Of a DNA stretch of 64,000 nucleotides, positions 8,657-17,281 are shown in pieces. Origin of the DNA: Actinomadura montaniterrae (GTDB lineage Bacteria > Actinomycetota > Actinomycetes > Streptosporangiales > Streptosporangiaceae); NCBI RefSeq assembly GCF_008923365.1, contig NZ_WBMR01000004.1:1-64000 (forward strand). The letters are read 5' to 3'. The number at the start of each line of letters is the position of its first letter. Within the stretch, counting starts at the first letter, position 1. The notes beneath the pieces were generated by a model that saw only the letters and a program-made list of their open reading frames with translations, did no database searches and was not told the origin of the DNA. Position numbers and translations under genes: made by a program.

Positions 8657-9615
8657 GGCAATCCTTTCGGGGGTGCGGTGGACTCGCGGACCACCAGGTG
8701 GGTCTCCAGGACGGTGGCGGCGCTCATCGACTTGACGAGCAGGTCGACGGCCATGCGCCCGGCGTCGGCCGTGGGCATGGCGACCGTGGTGAGCTTGGGC
8801 CGGTGCAGCCGCCCGGTGATGCTGTCGTCGACGCCGATCACGCTGACGTCGGCCGGCACCCGGACGCCGCGCTCCTCCAGGCCCTCGATCAGCCCGATCG
8901 CGACGAGGTCGTTGTAGGCCAGCACGCCGGTCACGCCCGCCGCGGCCACCTGCTCGGCGACCGCGACGCCGCCCTGCTCGGTGGGCGCGTTCGGGCCGAA
9001 CACGACCGTGTCGACGCCGGGCATGCCGGTGACGGCCCGGCGCATCTCACCGCTCGTCCACGAGCCGGCGGGGCCCGACACGAGGGCGACGCGCCGGTGG
9101 CCGAGCCCGGTCAGGTGCTCCATCGCGGTGCGGGCGCCGTGCGCGACGTCCATGACGACCGTCGGCACCCCGCGCATCCGCCGGTTGACCAGGACGAACG
9201 GGATCGTCTCGGCGAGCCTGCCGAGCGCCTTGTTCGACAGCCGGGGGCTGCACAGCACGACGCCGTCGACCTGCTTGGAGAACGCCAGCACGAGGTCCTG
9301 CTCCTCGACCGGGTCCTCGTCGGTGTCGGCGACGAACAGGTGGTAGTCCTGGGCGCGGGCGGCGGCCTGCGCCGCCTTGATCAGCGGGGGGAAGAACGGG
9401 TTCGCCAGGTCGGCGACGATCAGCCCGAGGTTGCCGGTCCGGCCGGTGGTGAGCGAGCGGGCCGCCCGGTTCGGCCGGTAGCCGAGCTCCTCGGCCGCCG
9501 CGAGCACCCGGTTCCGGGTCTCGGCGTTCACCATGTGCGGCGCGGAGAACGTCCGCGACACCGTCGACACGTGCACGCCGCAGGCATGGGCGACGTCCCG
9601 GATAGTCACAGCCAT
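8653..9615 (-). CDS. LacI-family transcriptional regulator
   Basis: 320 aa from ATG at 9615, chosen because MAVTIRDVAHACGVHVSTVSRTF is the canonical LacI start; the frame is open further upstream but lacks family sequence. The helix-turn-helix spans residues about 4-24, the hinge ends near RPNRAARSL, and a periplasmic-binding-protein-like effector domain follows (GLIVADLANPFFP, ending VRESTAPP). It probably represses the island until a sugar or sugar acid is present. It faces the rightward catabolic operon across a 147-bp divergent promoter region with two GCAA-N4-TTGC sites, consistent with autoregulation. Confidence 0.92.
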   Translation of the reverse strand: MAVTIRDVAHACGVHVSTVSRTFSAPHMVNAETRNRVLAAAEELGYRPNRAARSLTTGRTGNLGLIVADLANPFFPPLIKAAQAAARAQDYHLFVADTDEDPVEEQDLVLAFSKQVDGVVLCSPRLSNKALGRLAETIPFVLVNRRMRGVPTVVMDVAHGARTAMEHLTGLGHRRVALVSGPAGSWTSGEMRRAVTGMPGVDTVVFGPNAPTEQGGVAVAEQVAAAGVTGVLAYNDLVAIGLIEGLEERGVRVPADVSVIGVDDSITGRLHRPKLTTVAMPTADAGRMAVDLLVKSMSAATVLETHLVVRESTAPPKGLP

Positions 9616-9630
9616 GCCGCCCACCTTAAC

Positions 9631-9642
9631 GCAACCGTTTGC
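9631..9642. promoter_or_regulatory. Operator-like site GCAACCGTTTGC
   Basis: GCAACCGTTTGC is an imperfect dyad 15 bp upstream of the lacI start codon. It matches the core of the sites at 7678-7690 and 9727-9738. A repressor bound here would control lacI and galM. Confidence 0.5.
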
Positions 9643-9724
9643 ACAATGGAGGTGATCACTCAAGCTGTTTTCCCTGGTCGAACGCCGCTCTCTTGACGGG
9701 TGCCCGGATCTGGCGGGATCGTTA

Positions 9725-9740
9725 CTGCAACTGTTTGCAG
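9725..9740. promoter_or_regulatory. Operator CTGCAA-N4-TTGCAG of the rightward operon
   Basis: CTGCAACTGTTTGCAG has perfect 6-bp arms and lies 22 bp upstream of the first GTG of the rightward operon, just before the AGGAGG ribosome site at 9749-9754. Together with the site at 9631 it brackets the divergent promoter. Confidence 0.6.
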
Positions 9741-9762
9741 CACCCCTCAGGAGGTTCACGCG

Positions 9763-10650
9763 GTGAGCAGAGTGCTCGTCACCGGAAGCGCGGGCCGGCT
9801 CGGCCGCAGCGTCGTCGGCGCGCTGGCGGCCGCCGGACACGAGGTGATCGGCGTCGACACCGCCCCGGGCACGCCCCGGGACGCCGCCGAAACCCTACCG
9901 GCCGACCTCACCGATCTGGGCGAGGCCCACTCGGCCCTCGCCCGGTTCCGGCCGGAGGCGGTCGTGCACCTCGCCGCCATCGCCGTCCCGTTCGGCCGGA
10001 CGGACGCCACGATCTTCCGGGTCAACACCCAGCTCGCCTTCAACGTCTGCGCCGCGTCGGTGGCGCTCGGGGTGGAGCGGCTCGTCGTCGCGAGCAGCCC
10101 GACCGTGATGGGCTACGGCGCGCCCGGCGGCTGGATCCCCGACCGCCTGCCGCTGGACGAGGAGCACCCGCCGCGGCCCTGGAACGTCTACAGCCTGTCG
10201 AAACTGGTCGCCGAGCAGACCATGCAGGCGTTCGCGCGGGCCGGGTCCGGCACCCGGATGGCCGCGGTCCGGCCCTGCTTCGTCGTCGCGCCCGAGGAGT
10301 GGGACGGCGCGCCGACCCAGTCGGGGCACACCCTGCGCGAACGCCTGGACCGGCCGGAGATCGGCAGCGTCTCGCTGTTCAACTACCTCGACGCCCGCGA
10401 CGCCGGCGAGTTCGTCGACGCGCTCCTCGCACGGCTGCCCGACCTGGAGCGCAACGGCGAGGTGTTCTTCGCCGGCGCCGGCGACGCGCTGGCCCGCGAA
10501 CCGCTCGCCGAGCTGCTGCCCCGGTTCTTCCCGGAGACGAAGGAGGCCGCCGCCGTGCTGACCGGCACGGCCCCGGCGTTCTCCTCCGCCAAGGCCGAGC
10601 GGCTGCTCGGCTGGTCCGCCAAGCGCAGCTGGCGCACCGAGCTCGCCTGA
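9763..10650 (+). CDS. NAD-dependent epimerase/dehydratase family protein (possible uronate or sugar dehydrogenase)
   Basis: 295 aa from GTG at 9763, with AGGAGG eight bases upstream; the earlier ATG in frame lies across the operator. It is an extended SDR with dinucleotide motif GSAGRLGRSVVGAL at residues about 7-20 and the Tyr-x3-Lys active pair in YSLSKLVAEQ. The neighbouring sugar-acid dehydratase and semialdehyde dehydrogenase make an oxidising role plausible, as with uronate dehydrogenases that make aldaric acids, but 4-epimerisation is equally possible from sequence. Confidence 0.75.
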   Translation: MSRVLVTGSAGRLGRSVVGALAAAGHEVIGVDTAPGTPRDAAETLPADLTDLGEAHSALARFRPEAVVHLAAIAVPFGRTDATIFRVNTQLAFNVCAASVALGVERLVVASSPTVMGYGAPGGWIPDRLPLDEEHPPRPWNVYSLSKLVAEQTMQAFARAGSGTRMAAVRPCFVVAPEEWDGAPTQSGHTLRERLDRPEIGSVSLFNYLDARDAGEFVDALLARLPDLERNGEVFFAGAGDALAREPLAELLPRFFPETKEAAAVLTGTAPAFSSAKAERLLGWSAKRSWRTELA

Positions 10651-10659
10651 GGGGGACGC

Positions 10660-11727
10660 ATGATCGAGGACCTGTCCGTCGCCGCCCGGTCGGTGCCGCT
10701 GGCCCGGCCGTGGGGCGCCGACGTGCCCGCCAACCACGTCCTGCTCGTCACGCTCACGCTGGACGACGGGCGGACGGGCACCGGGATCTCCTGGACCCCG
10801 CAGATCGGGGCCGCCGCGGTCCGGGCGCTGCTGGAGCACGACGTCCGCGACGCGGTGATCGGGCTCCCCGCGCATCCCGGCGCCGTGTGGGACCGGCTGT
10901 CGGCCCGCCTCGGCGAGGCCGGGCGGTCCGGGATCGTCCCGATCGCGATGGCCGGCGTCGACCTCGCGCTGTGGGACCTGGAATGCGGCGGTCGGTCGCT
11001 CGTGGACGTGCTCGGGGCGCGGCGCGACTCCGTTCCCGTCTACGGCAGCGGCGTCAACCTGCACTACTCGCTGGACGAGCTGACCGCGCAGGCCGCGCGG
11101 TGGGCCGCCGCCGGGCACCCCGCCGTCAAGATCAAGGTGGGCCGGCCGTCGCTCGCCGAGGACGTCGCGCGGGTCGCCGCCGTCCGCGAGGTCGTCGGCC
11201 CGGACACCGCCCTGATGATCGACGCGAACCAGCGGTGGGACCTGCACCGGGCCCGGACGGCGCTGCGCGCGCTGGAGCGGTTCGACCCATTCTGGATCGA
11301 GGAGCCGCTGCCCGCCGACGACGTCGGCGCCCACGCGGAGCTGCGCCGGAGCATCGGCACGCCGATCGCGGTCGGCGAGAACGTCGCGACCGCGCACGGC
11401 TTCCGCGACCTGCTGACCGCGGGGGCCTGCGACGTGGTCCAGCCGAACGTCGTGCGGGTCGGCGGCATCACCCCGTTCCTGCGCATCGCCGACCTCGCCC
11501 GCGTCTTCGACGTGCCGGTCTACCCGCACCTGCTCACCGAGCTGTCGGGGCAGCTCGCGCTGGCCCTGCACCATCCCGCGATGGTGGAGCTGGTCGAGGA
11601 CGCGTCGCTCACCGACCTCGGGCTGCTGGCCGATCCGCCCCCGGTGGAGATCGCCGGCGCGGAGCTGCGGGCGACGGGCGCGCCGACCCGGTGGACGGCG
11701 CGGCGGACGGCGGGGTGGCCGGCATGA
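10660..11727 (+). CDS. Enolase-superfamily sugar-acid dehydratase (mandelate racemase type)
   Basis: 355 aa. Active-site residues are in order: Lys157-x-Lys159 (VKIKVG) base, metal ligands Asp188 (DAN), Glu214 (EEP) and Glu240 (GEN), and His290 (YPHLL). This pattern is the mandelate racemase/galactarate/gluconate dehydratase branch, which abstracts the alpha proton of a sugar acid and eliminates water to give a 2-keto-3-deoxy acid. It lies nine bases after the dehydrogenase, with GGGG as ribosome site, and its TGA overlaps the next ATG. The acid (galactarate, rhamnonate, fuconate or another) is undetermined. Confidence 0.82.
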   Translation: MIEDLSVAARSVPLARPWGADVPANHVLLVTLTLDDGRTGTGISWTPQIGAAAVRALLEHDVRDAVIGLPAHPGAVWDRLSARLGEAGRSGIVPIAMAGVDLALWDLECGGRSLVDVLGARRDSVPVYGSGVNLHYSLDELTAQAARWAAAGHPAVKIKVGRPSLAEDVARVAAVREVVGPDTALMIDANQRWDLHRARTALRALERFDPFWIEEPLPADDVGAHAELRRSIGTPIAVGENVATAHGFRDLLTAGACDVVQPNVVRVGGITPFLRIADLARVFDVPVYPHLLTELSGQLALALHHPAMVELVEDASLTDLGLLADPPPVEIAGAELRATGAPTRWTARRTAGWPA

Positions 11728-13634
11728 GGCCCGTGCGGGTCGTCGTCGCGGGCGTCAACGGTTACGGGCGCCACCATCTGGAGAACGTCGGGCGCCTGGC
11801 CGCGCTGGGCCGGGCCGAGCTGGCCGGGGTCGGCGACGTCCGGCCGCCGTCCGGGCTCGGCGTGCCGGTCTCGGCCGACCTCCCGGTGCTGATCCGGGAG
11901 ACCGGCGCGGAGGTCGCGGTGATCGCCACCCCGATCCACACGCACGCGCCGCTCGCCGTCGCCGCGCTCCGGGCCGGCGCGCACGTGCTGCTGGAGAAGC
12001 CGCCCGCGCCGTCGCTGGAGGAGTTCGCCGCCGTCTCCGCCGCGGTGGCCGAGACCGGCCTGGTCTGCCAGGTCGGCTTCCAGTCGCTCGGGTCGGCGGC
12101 GATCCCGGCGGCCCGCGACGTGCTCGGCGAGCCGGTCCGCGGCATCGGGGTCGCCGGAGCGTGGACCCGGCCGTTCGACTACTACACCCGCTCGGCGTGG
12201 GCGGGGCACCGCCGGCTGGACGGCGTCGACGTCATGGACGGCGCCCTCACCAACCCCTTCGCCCACGCGGTCGCGTCCGCCCTCGCCGTCGCCGGGGCGG
12301 ACACCGCCGAGTCGATCGCGGGCATCGAGCTGGAGCTGTACCGCGCCAACGGCATCGAGTCCGACGACACCTCCAGCGCACGGCTCCGGCTGGCCGGCGG
12401 CACCGTCATCGCGATCACGGTCTCGCTGTGCTCCGACCGCCGCCGCACCGAGCCCTACCTGCACCTGCACGGCACGACCCGGTCGGCGCGGCTCTTCTAC
12501 ACCCTCGACGAGATCGAGGCCGGCGGGGTCAGGACCGGTTACGACCGGACCGACCTGCTCGGCAACCTCATCGCGCACGTCCGGGACGGGGCGGGCCTGC
12601 TGGTGCCGCTCGCCCGCACCGGCGGCTTCACCCGGCTGCTCGACGCGATCCGGCGCGCCCCCGGACCGCGGCCGGTCGAGGGACGGTTCGTCCGCGCCGA
12701 ACCGTCCCGGCTGGTGCTGCCGGGGATCGAGGACCTGGCCGTGCGGGCGGCGGCCGAGCTCAAGACGCTCTCCGAACTGGGCTTCCCCGAGAGCCTCGGG
12801 TCGGTCCGGGCTCCATGGCCGGAGACGGTGCTGCGGGCGGACGGGCGGGACGTCGCCGCCTACACCGAGCGCGGGGACCTGCAGCCGTCCGACGCCCCGC
12901 GGCCCCACCTGCACCCCGTCCGGACGCTCGGCGGGACGGTCGTCACCGAGGTCCAGCCGGACGACCACGTCCACCATTTCGGGGCGAGCGTCGCGATATC
13001 CGACGTCGACGGCGCCAACTTCTGGGGCGGGTCCACCTACGTCCGGGACGAAGGGCCGCGGATGCTGGCCGACCACGGACGGCAGCGGCGGCGCACGCTC
13101 CGGCCCGTCGACGGCGGCTACGCGGAGAGCCTCGACTGGGTCGGCCCGGACGGCACCGTCGTCGCCGCCGAGGAACGCACCCTGACCGCACGAACCGTGG
13201 CGGAGGACGCCTGGGCGCTGGACTTCGCGTTCACATTCACCGGACGGACGGGGCGCCCGCTCGTCCTGCAGAGTTCGGCCTGCAAGGGGCGGGTCGGCGC
13301 GGGCTACGGCGGGTTCTTCTGGCGCGCGCCCAAGGACTCGTCCGGCCTCGCCGTCTTCACCGGCGAGGCGTCGGGGGAGGAGGCCGTGCACGGCAGCGTC
13401 ACCCCGTGGCTGGCCCTGGCCTCGGACGACTGGACGCTGGTGTTCGTCCAGACCGCCGGGCTCGACCCGTGGTTCGTCCGCGTCGCCGAGTACCCGGGCG
13501 TCGGACCGGCGCTGGCCTGGGACGAGCCGCTGACCGTACCCGAGAGCCTGCACCGGGCGGTCACGGTCGTGGTCGCCGACGGGCGGCTCGCTCCCGGACG
13601 GGCCCGTGACCTCGCCGAAGGGACCGCAGGATGA
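11724..13634 (+). CDS. Gfo/Idh/MocA oxidoreductase fused to a DUF6807 (PmoA-like) domain
   Basis: 636 aa from ATG at 11724 (ATGA overlap with the dehydratase gene). Residues about 1-340 are Gfo/Idh: MRPVRVVVAGVNGYGRHHLE, HVLLEKPPAPS around residue 93, and a DALTNPFAHA-type segment. Residues about 385-636 match DUF6807: HLHPVRTLGG, a TEVQPDDHVHHFG histidine cluster and NFWGGSTYVRD. The cytoplasmic fusion joins an oxidoreductase to a beta-sandwich whose role is unknown but which often accompanies sugar enzymes. An apparent 1,331-residue frame starting near 9639 runs through unrelated genes and is not translated as such. Confidence 0.82.
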   Translation: MRPVRVVVAGVNGYGRHHLENVGRLAALGRAELAGVGDVRPPSGLGVPVSADLPVLIRETGAEVAVIATPIHTHAPLAVAALRAGAHVLLEKPPAPSLEEFAAVSAAVAETGLVCQVGFQSLGSAAIPAARDVLGEPVRGIGVAGAWTRPFDYYTRSAWAGHRRLDGVDVMDGALTNPFAHAVASALAVAGADTAESIAGIELELYRANGIESDDTSSARLRLAGGTVIAITVSLCSDRRRTEPYLHLHGTTRSARLFYTLDEIEAGGVRTGYDRTDLLGNLIAHVRDGAGLLVPLARTGGFTRLLDAIRRAPGPRPVEGRFVRAEPSRLVLPGIEDLAVRAAAELKTLSELGFPESLGSVRAPWPETVLRADGRDVAAYTERGDLQPSDAPRPHLHPVRTLGGTVVTEVQPDDHVHHFGASVAISDVDGANFWGGSTYVRDEGPRMLADHGRQRRRTLRPVDGGYAESLDWVGPDGTVVAAEERTLTARTVAEDAWALDFAFTFTGRTGRPLVLQSSACKGRVGAGYGGFFWRAPKDSSGLAVFTGEASGEEAVHGSVTPWLALASDDWTLVFVQTAGLDPWFVRVAEYPGVGPALAWDEPLTVPESLHRAVTVVVADGRLAPGRARDLAEGTAG

Positions 13635-15823
13635 GGATCTTCATCGCGGGCGACTCGACCGCCGCGGACTACCCGTCGGGCCAGGCGCCCCAGGCCGGGT
13701 GGGGGCAGGCGCTCGCCCGGTTCCTGGACGTCCCGGTCGTCAACGGGGCCTACCCCGGCGCGAGCGCGCGCAGCTCGATCGAGCGGCTCGGCATGCACGA
13801 CCGGATCATGTCCGAGATCGGCGCGGGCGATGTCCTGCTCATCTGCTTCGGCCACAACGACCCCAGGCACGACCAGCAGAGGTTCGGTGCCCCCTACGGC
13901 GCCTACACCTCCTGCCTGCGCCGCTACGTGGACGGCGCCCGGTCGCGTGATGCCCGTCCGGTACTGGTGACGCCGGTCGAGCGCCGCACGCCGGACGGGT
14001 CGTCCACGCACGGCGAGTACCCGGCGGCGATGAGGGCGCTCGCCGAGGCCGAACGGGTCCCGCTCGTCGATCTGCAGAGCGCGAGCGCGCGCCGCTGGCG
14101 CGAACTCGGCCCGGACGCGACCAGAGAGCTGTTCCTGTGGCTCGGCCCGCACCCCAACTACCCGCGCGGCAGCGCCGACGACACCCACTTCACCGCGGCG
14201 GGCGCGATCGAGGTCGCCCGGCTGCTGCTGGCGGAGGCGGGGCCGCTGCTGCCGCCCGCCGCCCGCATCCCCGACGACCTGACCTGGAGGACGCCCGTGC
14301 CCGTCCCGAGCATCGACGCCCGCACCGGCGGCCGCCGCGCCGAGTACGCCACCGCCACCCCGCAGGAGGTCGGCGCGGTCTGCCGCCGCGCCGCCGACCT
14401 GCTGCCCGTCCTCGACGAGGCGGGGCCGCGGGGCCGCGCCGCGCTCCTCGACGCGATGGCCGCCGCCCTCGACGACCGCACGGACGAGCTGGTCGCGGCG
14501 GCCGACGCCGAGACGGCCCTCGGCGGGGCGCGGCTCACCGGTGAGGCCGCCCGCACCAGCGGGCAGCTCCGGCTGTTCGCCGAGGTGCTGCGCGAGGGGT
14601 CGTTCCTGGACGTCCGCATCGACTCCGCCGATCCGGCCGCCGTCCCGCCCAAGCCGGACCTGCGCCGGATGAACGTGCCGCTCGGCGTCGCCGGCGTGTT
14701 CTCCGCGTCGAACTTCCCGTTCGCGTTCAGCGTCGCCGGCGGCGACACCGCGAGCGCGCTCGCCGCGGGCTGCACGGTCGTCGTCAAGGCCCACGAGCTG
14801 CACCCGGAGACCTCGGTCCGGACGCTCGGCGCGCTTCGCGCGGGCGCCGCCGCGGCCGGCCTCCCCGAGGACGTGGTGCAGCTCGTCCACGGACGCGACG
14901 CGGGCACCGCGCTCGTCCAGGACGGGCGGGTGAAGGCGATCGGCTTCACCGGTTCCGTGCGGGGCGGCCGGTACCTGCACGACCTGGCGATGGCGCGTCC
15001 CGAGCCGATCCCGTTCTACGGCGAGCTGGGCAGCCTGAACCCGCTCGTCGTGACGCCGGGCGCGGCGAAGGCCCGGCTCGCGGAGATCGCCGAGGGCCTC
15101 GCGGCGTCGGTCGCCCTCGGCGCGGGCCAGTTCTGCGTCAAGCCCGGGCTCGTCCTGGCCCCCGCCGGGTCCGGCCTCGCCGACGCGATGGCCGGGTCCT
15201 TCACCGGCCTCGCCCCGCAGACGCTCCTCGGCGACGGGATCCGGTCCGCCTTCACGGAAGGCGCCGCCGAACGCGCGTCCATCCCGGGCCTGCGCACCGT
15301 CGCGACCGGGCGAACGGGCGACGGCCGCCAGGTCGCCGCCCGCCTCATGGCGGGCCCCGTCTCCCTCCTCGGCTCCTCCGAGCTGCTGCTGGAGGAGTGC
15401 TTCGGCCCGATGACCGTCGTCCTGGAGTACAGCGGCGAAGCGGACCTGGCCGACGCCCTCGCCGCCGCCCCGGGCAGCCTCACGGTCACCCTGCACAGCG
15501 AGCCCCACGAGGCGGGCCTCGCCGCGCGGCTGGCCGCGATCGCCCGCGACCGCGCGGGGCGTCTCGTCTTCGACGGTTACCCGACGGGCGTCACCGTCGG
15601 CTGGGCGCAGCAGCACGGTGGCCCCTATCCCGCCACCACGGCGCCCACCACGACGTCGGTCGGGACGGCCGCGATCGCACGCTTCCTGCGGCCCGTCGCC
15701 TACCAGGACTGCCCGCCGCCGCTCCTCCCGCCCGCCCTCCGCGACGACAACCCGTGGCGCGTGCCCCGGCGCGTCGACGGCACCCTGGTCCTTCCCGAGG
15801 CCCCGCCCGGCGGCGCCTGCTGA
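13631..15823 (+). CDS. Fusion: SGNH rhamnogalacturonan acetylesterase-like domain plus alpha-ketoglutarate semialdehyde dehydrogenase-like domain
   Basis: 730 aa in one uninterrupted frame, starting with an ATGA overlap. Residues 1-222 are an SGNH hydrolase of the rhamnogalacturonan acetylesterase type: GDST (Ser9), GHND (74-77), and DDTH with Asp183 and His186. Residues about 230-730 are an aldehyde dehydrogenase of the KGSA type: ASNFPFAFSVAGGD, GELGSLNP with Glu465, and GQFCVKPG with Cys502. The first activity removes acetyl groups; the second oxidises the semialdehyde end product of oxidative sugar-acid pathways to alpha-ketoglutarate. A good internal ribosome site precedes GTG at 14297 exactly at the domain boundary, so a separate 508-residue dehydrogenase may also be made. 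Confidence 0.83.
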   Translation: MRIFIAGDSTAADYPSGQAPQAGWGQALARFLDVPVVNGAYPGASARSSIERLGMHDRIMSEIGAGDVLLICFGHNDPRHDQQRFGAPYGAYTSCLRRYVDGARSRDARPVLVTPVERRTPDGSSTHGEYPAAMRALAEAERVPLVDLQSASARRWRELGPDATRELFLWLGPHPNYPRGSADDTHFTAAGAIEVARLLLAEAGPLLPPAARIPDDLTWRTPVPVPSIDARTGGRRAEYATATPQEVGAVCRRAADLLPVLDEAGPRGRAALLDAMAAALDDRTDELVAAADAETALGGARLTGEAARTSGQLRLFAEVLREGSFLDVRIDSADPAAVPPKPDLRRMNVPLGVAGVFSASNFPFAFSVAGGDTASALAAGCTVVVKAHELHPETSVRTLGALRAGAAAAGLPEDVVQLVHGRDAGTALVQDGRVKAIGFTGSVRGGRYLHDLAMARPEPIPFYGELGSLNPLVVTPGAAKARLAEIAEGLAASVALGAGQFCVKPGLVLAPAGSGLADAMAGSFTGLAPQTLLGDGIRSAFTEGAAERASIPGLRTVATGRTGDGRQVAARLMAGPVSLLGSSELLLEECFGPMTVVLEYSGEADLADALAAAPGSLTVTLHSEPHEAGLAARLAAIARDRAGRLVFDGYPTGVTVGWAQQHGGPYPATTAPTTTSVGTAAIARFLRPVAYQDCPPPLLPPALRDDNPWRVPRRVDGTLVLPEAPPGGAC
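14286..14299 (+). promoter_or_regulatory. Internal ribosome-binding site and GTG start inside the fusion gene
   Basis: GGAGG at 14286-14290 is followed after six bases by an in-frame GTG at 14297-14299 (codon 223), at the junction of the esterase and dehydrogenase domains. No stop codon lies between the domains. The site looks like the surviving start of a once-separate dehydrogenase gene or a functional internal start. Confidence 0.55.
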
Positions 15824-15824
15824 G

Positions 15825-15844
15825 CGCGACCGTCGACCGTCGCG
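15825..15844. terminator. Short hairpin in convergent gap
   Basis: CGCGAC (15825-15830) and GTCGCG (15839-15844) can pair around an 8-nt loop in the 24-bp gap between convergent genes. It may help end both transcripts but the stem is short. Confidence 0.3.
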
Positions 15845-15847
15845 GGC

Positions 15848-17077
15848 TCATTCCCGGCTTCCGGTGAGCGACTTCGCCCGCAGGACCATCTCCATCCCGA
15901 ACTTCCAGTCCGCGTCGTCCAGGTCGTCGCCGAACAGCTCGTGGAGGCGCCGCAGCCGGTACCGCACGGTCTGCACGTGGACGTGCAGCAGCTCGGCGAT
16001 CCTGGGGACCCGCCCGCCGGTGACGATCCATGCCTGGAGGGTCTCCGTCAGGCGGGCGCGCTGCGGCGGCTTCAGCGGGGCGAGCCGCTCGTCGAGCCGC
16101 TCGGCCATGAGGGCGATCACGTCCTCGTCGCGGAAGAGGACGAGGGTCGGGAGCTCGTCGGAGCACAGGACGTACCGGTCGAAGGCGATGATGCCCCTGC
16201 GCATCAGCGACAGCGTCTGGACCGCCAGGCGATGGGACGCCGCAGCGCGCGCGAGCGGCACGCTCGGGCCGACGGCGAAGGGGGAGTCCCGCAGAGCGCG
16301 CGCGAGCATCTCGTGCCGGCCCGGTGCGTCCGGGTCCGGCACGACGAGGCAGGCGTCCTGGCGGCCGAGGTCGGCCAGGACGTCCTCGGCGACCGCCGGC
16401 GGCAGGTGCGGCTCGGCCCGCTCGGCGGGGGCGACCGCGACGCAGGCGACCGTGGCGGGGATCCGCCACCGCGCCTCGCGGGCCAGGCCGGCGAGCGTGT
16501 CCGCCTGCTCCGCGTTGGGCCCGGCGAGCACGAGTTCCAGGAGCTTGGCGCGGAGAGCCGTCACCCGGTCCGTGGTGTTCCCGCCCGCCTGGGCATGGCC
16601 CTGCACCGAGTGCTCGGCGAGTTCCTCGACGTAGGCGAAGACCGCCTCGGCGAGGCGGGACATCGTCTCCGCGGACCAGCCCGCGCGCCGCCCGGCGTCC
16701 GCGATGCGCCGCCACGCGACCCGGGCGCCGACGCGGTAGGCGGACTGGAGCGCGTCCAGGCCCGTTCCGGTCTCGTAGGCCTCCCGCCCGATCCGCCGGT
16801 ACACGCTGATGCAGTGATCGTTCGTGCCCGCGGGGTTCGCGATCTGGTCGATGAACTGGTGAAGCGTGCGCTCCACGGTCGCGACGACGCGGCTGCGCGG
16901 CGCCTGTTCGGGCAGGTCGCCGAAATCGTCGACGGATTCGCGGATCTCCCGGACGATCTCGATCGCCAGCGACGGCACTTCCGGGCCGAGCGCCGACACC
17001 AGGTCGGGAGGCGCGTCGCCGGCGTCGCGGAGCGCCGTCCGGAACGTGGAGACGGTGACTGTGCTGGCTGAGGCCAT
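15848..17077 (-). CDS. PucR/CdaR-type transcriptional regulator
   Basis: 409 aa from ATG at 17077, chosen over a 68-codon-longer form because GGGAG lies eight bases upstream and the extension is Pro/Arg-rich. The C-terminal 60 residues carry the PucR helix-turn-helix (RIAELLHVHVQTVRYRLRRLHELFG); the central region is the GGDEF-like divergent domain common in this family; the N-terminus is helical. Such proteins usually activate catabolic genes in response to small molecules. It converges on the sugar operon, and a three-half-site palindrome lies about 205 bp upstream. Confidence 0.8.
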   Translation of the reverse strand: MASASTVTVSTFRTALRDAGDAPPDLVSALGPEVPSLAIEIVREIRESVDDFGDLPEQAPRSRVVATVERTLHQFIDQIANPAGTNDHCISVYRRIGREAYETGTGLDALQSAYRVGARVAWRRIADAGRRAGWSAETMSRLAEAVFAYVEELAEHSVQGHAQAGGNTTDRVTALRAKLLELVLAGPNAEQADTLAGLAREARWRIPATVACVAVAPAERAEPHLPPAVAEDVLADLGRQDACLVVPDPDAPGRHEMLARALRDSPFAVGPSVPLARAAASHRLAVQTLSLMRRGIIAFDRYVLCSDELPTLVLFRDEDVIALMAERLDERLAPLKPPQRARLTETLQAWIVTGGRVPRIAELLHVHVQTVRYRLRRLHELFGDDLDDADWKFGMEMVLRAKSLTGSRE

Positions 17078-17281
17078 GTAACGGACTCCCTCGCAAAGCG
17101 CGGAGGCCGGGAGCGGACCTCCGGCGGGTGATCCGGTCATGTGAAGGGACGTGGGCGGCCCCAGCGGCGATGGTGGGGGCTGCGTTGCGGGGCCGGGGTG
17201 GGGCCCTCGACCGCGGACCGGCCCGAGCGGGGGTGGGGCAGTCCGCGGGGCGACGCCGACGACTCCGAGAAGCCGCCTCAA

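Noticed and set aside
9639..13634. 1,331-codon continuous rightward frame
   Set aside because: Only the part from 11724 has family sequence; upstream it runs out of frame through the epimerase and dehydratase genes, a common effect of high GC.
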